From: CAZYMF01 sp964648215
Lineage (GTDB): Bacteria > Desulfobacterota > Binatia > HRBIN30 > JACQVA1
Assembly: GCA_964648215.1 (NCBI GenBank)
Contig: CAZYMF010000080.1
Coordinates: 1 to 19,845, forward strand
Length of the DNA stretch: 19,845 nt
Direction of reading: 5' to 3'
Within the stretch, counting starts at the first letter, position 1. Every line of letters starts with the position of its first letter. Under the pieces are notes generated by a model, which had not been told where the DNA came from, made no database searches, and worked only from the letters and a program-made list of their open reading frames with translations. This document shows positions 16,034 through 19,845 of the stretch, in pieces. The position numbers were made by a program, and so were the translations under genes.

Positions 16034-16381
16034 GCAAGGAGACGAATGAAAAATCGGGAACAGTCGTCATGAAGCCGCTGGCTTCGCCCGAGAGGGATGA
16101 AAACGACCCGCGGTCCGTCTGCCCTTTCACCTCTTTGTCCTTCGTCGTCCGTCCTCCCGGCAATCCTCAGGCCGGGATCCATCCGGAGAGATGGCCGCGA
16201 CAGCGCTCTGCGCAGCGCGTTCTACGCGTGGATTCCCGCCAGAAGATTGCGGGAATGACAGAGGGGGCGGAAGGCCACTGGGTTGGATCTTGGCTGCGTA
16301 TGGCGGCACTCCCGGAGGAAGAGAGAATCAGATATCGTGGGGCAAACCCCGCAACGCTGTACTAGTCGCATTGGAGGAAGC
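16034..16381. other. Noncoding gap between mutS2 and mrp
   Basis: It holds a small hairpin (GAAGCC and GGCTTC, 16071-16085) shortly after mutS2, without a T-tract. A MITE-like element lies at 16151-16259. A 120-base leader follows before mrp, with GTGGGG-CAAA-CCCCGC at about 16337-16352 and the ribosome site GGAGGAAG at 16373-16380. No convincing promoter for mrp is seen. Confidence 0.5.
16151..16259 (-). repeat. MITE-like palindromic element, copy 1
   Basis: This element of about 109 bases has terminal inverted repeats of about 31 bases. Each end also folds on itself; on the minus strand ATTCCCGC pairs with GCGGGAAT at one end. A second copy in opposite orientation lies at 17484-17590. The two are alike along the whole length with a more variable centre. 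No coding capacity. Confidence 0.8.
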
Positions 16382-17449
16382 ATGCCCACGCCGCAGGAGA
16401 TTCTCGAGGAGCTCAAGAAGATCAAGTACCCCGGTTACAGCCGGGACATCGTCTCGTTCGGACTGATCAAGGACATCGAGGTGGCCAGCTCCGGCGTTAC
16501 CGTCACCCTGGCGCCGAGCACCGCCAACGCCGAGGTGCTGGAGCAGATCCGCAAGGCGGTGGCGGAGACCGTCACGCGCCTGGGCGTGGCGATGGTCGAC
16601 GTCGCCGTCACCGCCCCCGAGCCGATGCAGCGACCGGCACCGGCGGCGCGGCCGGGCATCCCCCGCCTCGAAGACATCGTCGCCGTGGCCAGCGGCAAGG
16701 GCGGCGTGGGCAAGTCGACCGTCGCCGTCAACCTGGCGCTGGCCCTGCACCAGCTCGGGCTGCGCGTCGGCCTGCTCGATGCCGACGTCTACGGGCCGAG
16801 CGTCCCGTTGATGCTCGGGCTCACCGACCGGCCGACGGCGAACGACGACAAACGGATCGTGCCGCTCGAGAAGTTCGGCCTCAAGGTGATCTCGCTGGGT
16901 CTGTTCGTCGAGGAGCGCACCCCGGTGATCTGGCGCGGACCGATGGTCAACAAGCTGCTGACGCAGTTCCTGCGCGAGGTCGAGTGGGGCGAGCTCGACG
17001 TGCTCGTGCTCGACCTGCCGCCGGGCACCGGCGATGCCCAGCTCACCATCGTGCAGCAGGCGCCGCTGTCGGGCGGCGTGATCGTCACCACGCCGCAGGA
17101 CGTCGCCCTGCTCGACGTCAAACGCGGCGTCACCATGTTCCAGCAGGTCAACGCGGCGGTGCTGGGGGTGATCGAGAACATGAGCTTTCACGTCTGTCCC
17201 GACTGCGGCGACCGCGCCGAGCTCTTCGGTCACGGTGGCGGCAAGAAGATGGCCGAGGAGTTCGACGTTCCGTTTCTCGGCGAGATCCCCCTGGTGCGCG
17301 AGATTCGCGAGCACAGCGACACCGGCGAGCCGCTGGTCGTCGCCGAGCCGCAACACCCGCAGAGCCTGGCGTTCACCGAGATCGCCAAACGACTGCTGGC
17401 GCAGCTCGAGGCGGCCGAGGCGTCGGCGCCGCTGCCCGCGATTCACTGA
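16382..17449 (+). CDS. mrp: Mrp/NBP35-family Fe-S cluster carrier ATPase
   Basis: This cytosolic P-loop ATPase of 355 aa binds and passes on Fe-S clusters (ApbC/Mrp family). The N-terminal MIP18/DUF59 domain spans 1-80. The deviant Walker A, SGKGGVGKST, ends at 113 and is followed by NLALALHQLG and LLDADVYGPSVP (131-142). The switch region is DLPPGTGD (211-218). Cys272 and Cys275 in CPDCG are the pair that bridges the cluster at the dimer interface. ATG 16382 is set by GGAGGAAG directly upstream. The gene stands alone, flanked by inverted MITE-like copies, and ends with an intrinsic terminator. Apart from that setting it is ordinary. Confidence 0.95.
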   Translation: MPTPQEILEELKKIKYPGYSRDIVSFGLIKDIEVASSGVTVTLAPSTANAEVLEQIRKAVAETVTRLGVAMVDVAVTAPEPMQRPAPAARPGIPRLEDIVAVASGKGGVGKSTVAVNLALALHQLGLRVGLLDADVYGPSVPLMLGLTDRPTANDDKRIVPLEKFGLKVISLGLFVEERTPVIWRGPMVNKLLTQFLREVEWGELDVLVLDLPPGTGDAQLTIVQQAPLSGGVIVTTPQDVALLDVKRGVTMFQQVNAAVLGVIENMSFHVCPDCGDRAELFGHGGGKKMAEEFDVPFLGEIPLVREIREHSDTGEPLVVAEPQHPQSLAFTEIAKRLLAQLEAAEASAPLPAIH

Positions 17450-17452
17450 CGG

Positions 17453-17476
17453 GGCCGCCAACCGAGCGGCTTTCTT
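17453..17476 (+). terminator. Intrinsic terminator of mrp
   Basis: GCCGC and GCGGC (17454-17458, 17466-17470) form a short stem around CAACCGA, followed at once by TTTCTT. It begins four bases after the mrp stop codon. Confidence 0.6.
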
Positions 17477-17483
17477 CACCTCC

Positions 17484-17590
17484 GTCATTCCCGCCATCTT
17501 CTCGGGAATCCATGCGCGGAACGTCGTGCGGGAAGCGATGTCGCGGCCGTGTCTCCGGATGGATCCCGGCCCGAGGATTGCCGGGATGAC
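17484..17590 (+). repeat. MITE-like palindromic element, copy 2
   Basis: This is the inverted counterpart of 16151-16259. It begins GTCATTCCCGCC and ends GCCGGGATGAC. Its right arm folds perfectly (ATCCCGGC with GCCGGGAT), while its left arm has lost two bases relative to copy 1. It lies just past the mrp terminator. Confidence 0.8.
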
Positions 17591-17668
17591 GGACAACGAG
17601 CCGAGCTGGTCCCCCGATCTTTCGCGTTTCCCGGCCGCGGCCGATGGTCCGACGCTGCGTCCCGACGA

Positions 17669-19489
17669 TCACTGCGTGACGCGCACGATCATGCGCGCCG
17701 GCTCGCCGACGTTGCCGGCGATGTCGCGCAGGCGGACCACGAACATGGTGTCGCCCGGCGGCAGCTCGAGGGCCGCCTTGGGGATCTGGGCGCAGAATTG
17801 GGCGATGCTGTCCCCGTTCACGCACATCGATAGACCCTCGAACGAAACGCAGGAATCGCCGCAGCTACGGCTGGTGGGAAGGCCCGCACCGTTGTCGAAG
17901 CGACAGCCGAGGTCGTTCATGACGTCGGTGATCGCCGGCGTGTCGTCGAAGCTCGGCGGATCCACGCCGGGGACGCCGCCGAGCAGCGGAACGGTGTTGT
18001 CACACACGTCGGTGCTGCCGTTGCCGAGCGGGCGGTCGGGAACGATCTGGAGATCCGGGCGCAGGACGTGAGTGGGATCGGCGACGAAGGCCTGGGTGCC
18101 GATCGCCTTGCCTGACGGACCCACGGCCCCTTCGACGACGATGAAGAAGTTGAAGCCGAAACCGGAGGGGTGCTCGTAGATCGGGATGCCGTCCTGGTAG
18201 TCGATCGGCGTCAATAGGTTGGTGCCTGCGGCGGCGTTGATGTTGGCGATGCCGAAGTAGGTGACGATCGGCCCGCTGGCCATGGTCGGTGTCGGCGACG
18301 GTGTCGGCGTCGCGCTCGACGTCGGGGTCGCGCTTCTGGTCGGCGTGAACGATGCCGTGCGCGTCGGCGTTACCGTCGGCGTGCCCGTGCGCGTCGGTGT
18401 CGGCGTCACCGTCGGTGTCGCGGTCCTGGTGGCAGTCGGCGGCGGTGGCCCGGTCGGACTCGGCGTCGGCGACACGAAGCGCGTGTTGGTCGGGGAAGGC
18501 GGCGGCGTCGGCGTTGCCGTGGGGCTGGCCACGCGCGTGAAGGTCGGTGTGAACGTGCGCGTGACGGTAGCGGTCGCGGTGTTCGTGGGCGTCGGCGTTC
18601 GTGTTGGTCGCGGCGTCGCCGTCGCGGTTTCGGTGAAGGTCGGCGGCGGCGCGCCACTGCCGACGCGGACGATCAGACGAGCCTGGTCACCGAGATTGCC
18701 GGCGCCGTCGCGCGCCTGCGCGGTCAGCTCGGTGTCGCCGTTGGCGAAGCGCAGGCTGCTCGAGACCAACAGGCAGTACTGCCCCTTGCTGTCCGGGGCG
18801 AGAAACGAGATCTGGCCGAAGGCGTTGAGCGTGCACGCGCCGTGCTGGTTGGTGCCGACGGTCATCTCGCAGCCGAGGTCGTTGAGAGCGTCGGAGATCG
18901 GCTGCGAGATCGAGAAGTCCGGCGGAGCGACGGCCGGCACGCCCTGGCTGTCGCATACCGCCGGGCTGCCGTTGCCGAGCGGACGGCTGGCCTCGATCTG
19001 CGCATCCGGCCGCCGCGCCGGATCGACCGGATCGGAGTCGAACACGGTGAAGGAAAGCGGCGCGCGGGAAGGGCCGGGGGCCGCCTCGAGGACGATCTTG
19101 AAGCCCGAGCCGGCGCCGCGGTAGTACACCGGCACTCCGGGCTCGACCTCGCCGAGCGAGGGGGCCTGCTGGCCGTCGGCGGTGGCGAGGCCGAAGAAGG
19201 TGATCCGCGGTCCCGGCGGCGGGCGCAGCAACCGCACCAGCGCCGTCGCGTCCGCGGCGCCGAGCAAGCCGTCGCCGTTGGCGTCGGCGCCGTAGCAGTC
19301 GTCGACGTCGTTGAACAGGCGATAGACGAGCGCGGGCGGATCGAGATCGTCGACGAAGCCGTCGCAGTTGGCATCGCCCGGTGCCTGGGCGCGGGCGGCC
19401 GGCAACAGCGCCACCAAGGCCAGCCCGGCGACGGCAAGGGCCGCGGCCCTGCGGCCGATTCGGTATCGTCGACTCGTGGCGCCGCCCAC
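17669..19489 (-). CDS. Secreted protein: dockerin-like repeats, two duplicated domains, Thr/Pro linker
   Basis: This 606-aa exported protein starts with an Arg-rich n-region and hydrophobic segment (AALAVAGLALVALLPAARA, cleavage near residue 33). Two EF-hand-like dockerin repeats follow: DANCDGFVDDLD (39-50) and DANGDGLLGAAD (69-80), probably binding Ca2+. Then comes a domain A of about 180 residues, a Thr/Pro-rich linker (about 281-402) and a related domain B. Both domains share RPLGNGS with a following V-C-D, a DLGC motif near their middle, and a closing AGNxG-x-x-ARxIVRV. The GTG start at 19489 fits the signal peptide and has GAGAGG four bases upstream; the longer frame to 19702 runs through a palindromic repeat. 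I know no characterised family for the duplicated domain. A surface or extracellular role is inferred. Confidence 0.75.
   Translation of the reverse strand: MGGATSRRYRIGRRAAALAVAGLALVALLPAARAQAPGDANCDGFVDDLDPPALVYRLFNDVDDCYGADANGDGLLGAADATALVRLLRPPPGPRITFFGLATADGQQAPSLGEVEPGVPVYYRGAGSGFKIVLEAAPGPSRAPLSFTVFDSDPVDPARRPDAQIEASRPLGNGSPAVCDSQGVPAVAPPDFSISQPISDALNDLGCEMTVGTNQHGACTLNAFGQISFLAPDSKGQYCLLVSSSLRFANGDTELTAQARDGAGNLGDQARLIVRVGSGAPPPTFTETATATPRPTRTPTPTNTATATVTRTFTPTFTRVASPTATPTPPPSPTNTRFVSPTPSPTGPPPPTATRTATPTVTPTPTRTGTPTVTPTRTASFTPTRSATPTSSATPTPSPTPTMASGPIVTYFGIANINAAAGTNLLTPIDYQDGIPIYEHPSGFGFNFFIVVEGAVGPSGKAIGTQAFVADPTHVLRPDLQIVPDRPLGNGSTDVCDNTVPLLGGVPGVDPPSFDDTPAITDVMNDLGCRFDNGAGLPTSRSCGDSCVSFEGLSMCVNGDSIAQFCAQIPKAALELPPGDTMFVVRLRDIAGNVGEPARMIVRVTQ
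18285..18655 (-). repeat. Low-complexity tract coding the Thr/Pro linker
   Basis: The DNA is dominated by GTCGGCGTC-like triplet and hexamer patterns, encoding strings such as TPTVTPTPTRTGTPTVTPT. The sequence is in frame and uninterrupted. Such tracts change length easily. Confidence 0.8.
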
Positions 19490-19780
19490 CTGGCCTCTCT
19501 CCAATCGCTGCCGCAACGGCCGAACCCTACCGAATGCGGGCCGCGCCCACAATCGCCCGCAACCGCCGGGTGGCAAAAATTGGTTCGTCGTCTCCAGCGG
19601 GCACCCTTCGAGACGGCGCCTGAAAAGACGGCGCCTCCTCAGGGTGAGCGGGGGAAATTCTTGCCGGCAATTCATTTGCCGCTCGTCCTGAGGAGGCCGC
19701 ATCTTCTCAGCGGCCGTCTCGAAGGACGCCCGCTGGGCACTCTAGTCCGCAAATTAGGACAGCACCAACCGCCGCTTCGC
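19490..19780. other. Noncoding region upstream of the secreted-protein gene
   Basis: It contains the ribosome site of the secreted-protein gene (minus strand, about 19494-19499) and the large hairpin repeat at 19594-19737. A small inverted repeat, GTCC and GGAC, lies at about 19746-19761. No gene is evident. A promoter for the leftward gene was not identified with confidence. Confidence 0.5.
19594..19737. repeat. Large inverted repeat with 59-base arms
   Basis: The left arm, 19594-19652, begins CCAGCGGGCACCCTTCGAGA. The right arm, 19679-19737, ends TCTCGAAGGACGCCCGCTGG. They are close inverted copies with scattered mismatches around a 26-base AT-richer centre. The core CCTTCGAGACGGC with CTCCTCAGG resembles palindromic repeats dispersed in many proteobacterial genomes. 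Confidence 0.75.
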
Positions 19781-19845
19781 TCAGCGGCCTTCCTTCCCGT
19801 CCACCGGGTACCGCTCGCGCACCCAGGCGAGTGCCTGCGGCCGCG
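19781..19845 (-). CDS. Possible C-terminal end of a minus-strand gene (partial)
   Basis: Reading leftward from the window edge, one frame gives RPQALAWVRERYPVDGKEGR and then TGA (19783-19781). The composition looks like a real protein end and the neighbouring region needs a gene, but only 20 codons are visible. The family is unknown. A GCCGCT/AGCGGC hairpin overlaps the stop. Confidence 0.3.
   Translation of the reverse strand, partial: RPQALAWVRERYPVDGKEGR

Noticed and set aside
18261..19124. Plus-strand 287-codon Val/Gly-rich frame
   Set aside because: It is the complement of the Thr/Pro linker and domain A of the secreted protein. The Val-Gly repetition is the mirror of Thr-Pro codons.

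Overview
The window is GC-rich DNA of a bacterial chromosome. Its housekeeping genes (miaB, mutS2, mrp) sit among small operons. Several traits recall uncultured soil or groundwater lineages once called Deltaproteobacteria, such as Candidatus Binatia/Binatota: a secreted protein with dockerin-like Ca-binding repeats and a long Thr/Pro linker, very high third-position GC, and many short palindromic intergenic repeats. That placement is an inference from style, not from a marker gene.

Layout. Positions 1-1758 (+) hold an ABC-2 type export permease and a Crp/Fnr-like regulator in one probable operon. A convergent ABC-transporter ATPase follows (1864-2871, -). Next is a miaB and EamA-transporter operon (3030-5327, -). 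A bidirectional promoter with a palindromic -10 box separates miaB from a plus-strand run: a tiny zinc-ribbon protein, a cytosolic BtuF-like cobalamin-binding protein, a NiCoT-type nickel/cobalt permease with a His-rich loop, and an exported protein of the pyridoxamine-phosphate-oxidase fold (5386-7938). A 1108-residue NACHT/STAND NTPase with about 14 HEAT repeats fills 8018-11344 (-). Two of its repeats are 94/96 identical at the DNA level. Upstream of it on the same strand is a translationally coupled pair, a DUF1573 lipoprotein (start unresolved, possible frameshift) and a PfkB-family sugar kinase (11537-13500). Divergent from these is mutS2 (13697-16033, +), probably read from a leaderless mRNA, then mrp/apbC (16382-17449, +). 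A large secreted protein with duplicated domains (17669-19489, -) ends the identifiable genes. The last 100 bases may carry the C-terminus of another minus-strand gene.

How the genes fit together. The BtuF-like protein next to the Ni/Co permease suggests corrinoid or metal handling. MiaB (Fe-S enzyme) and Mrp (Fe-S carrier) are generic housekeeping. The NACHT-HEAT protein is the best candidate for an unusual system: an immune-type or signalling NTPase whose sensor arm is still expanding. No effector domain is visible in it, and no effector partner lies beside it.

The intergenic DNA is notable. I see five unrelated repeat families: a palindromic GGCGGGCA-type pair, two heptanucleotide-periodic tracts placed at stop codons, a MITE-like element of about 108 bp present twice in opposite orientation around mrp, and a 59-bp-arm hairpin near the right edge. 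No rRNA, tRNA, CRISPR array, transposase or phage gene was found.
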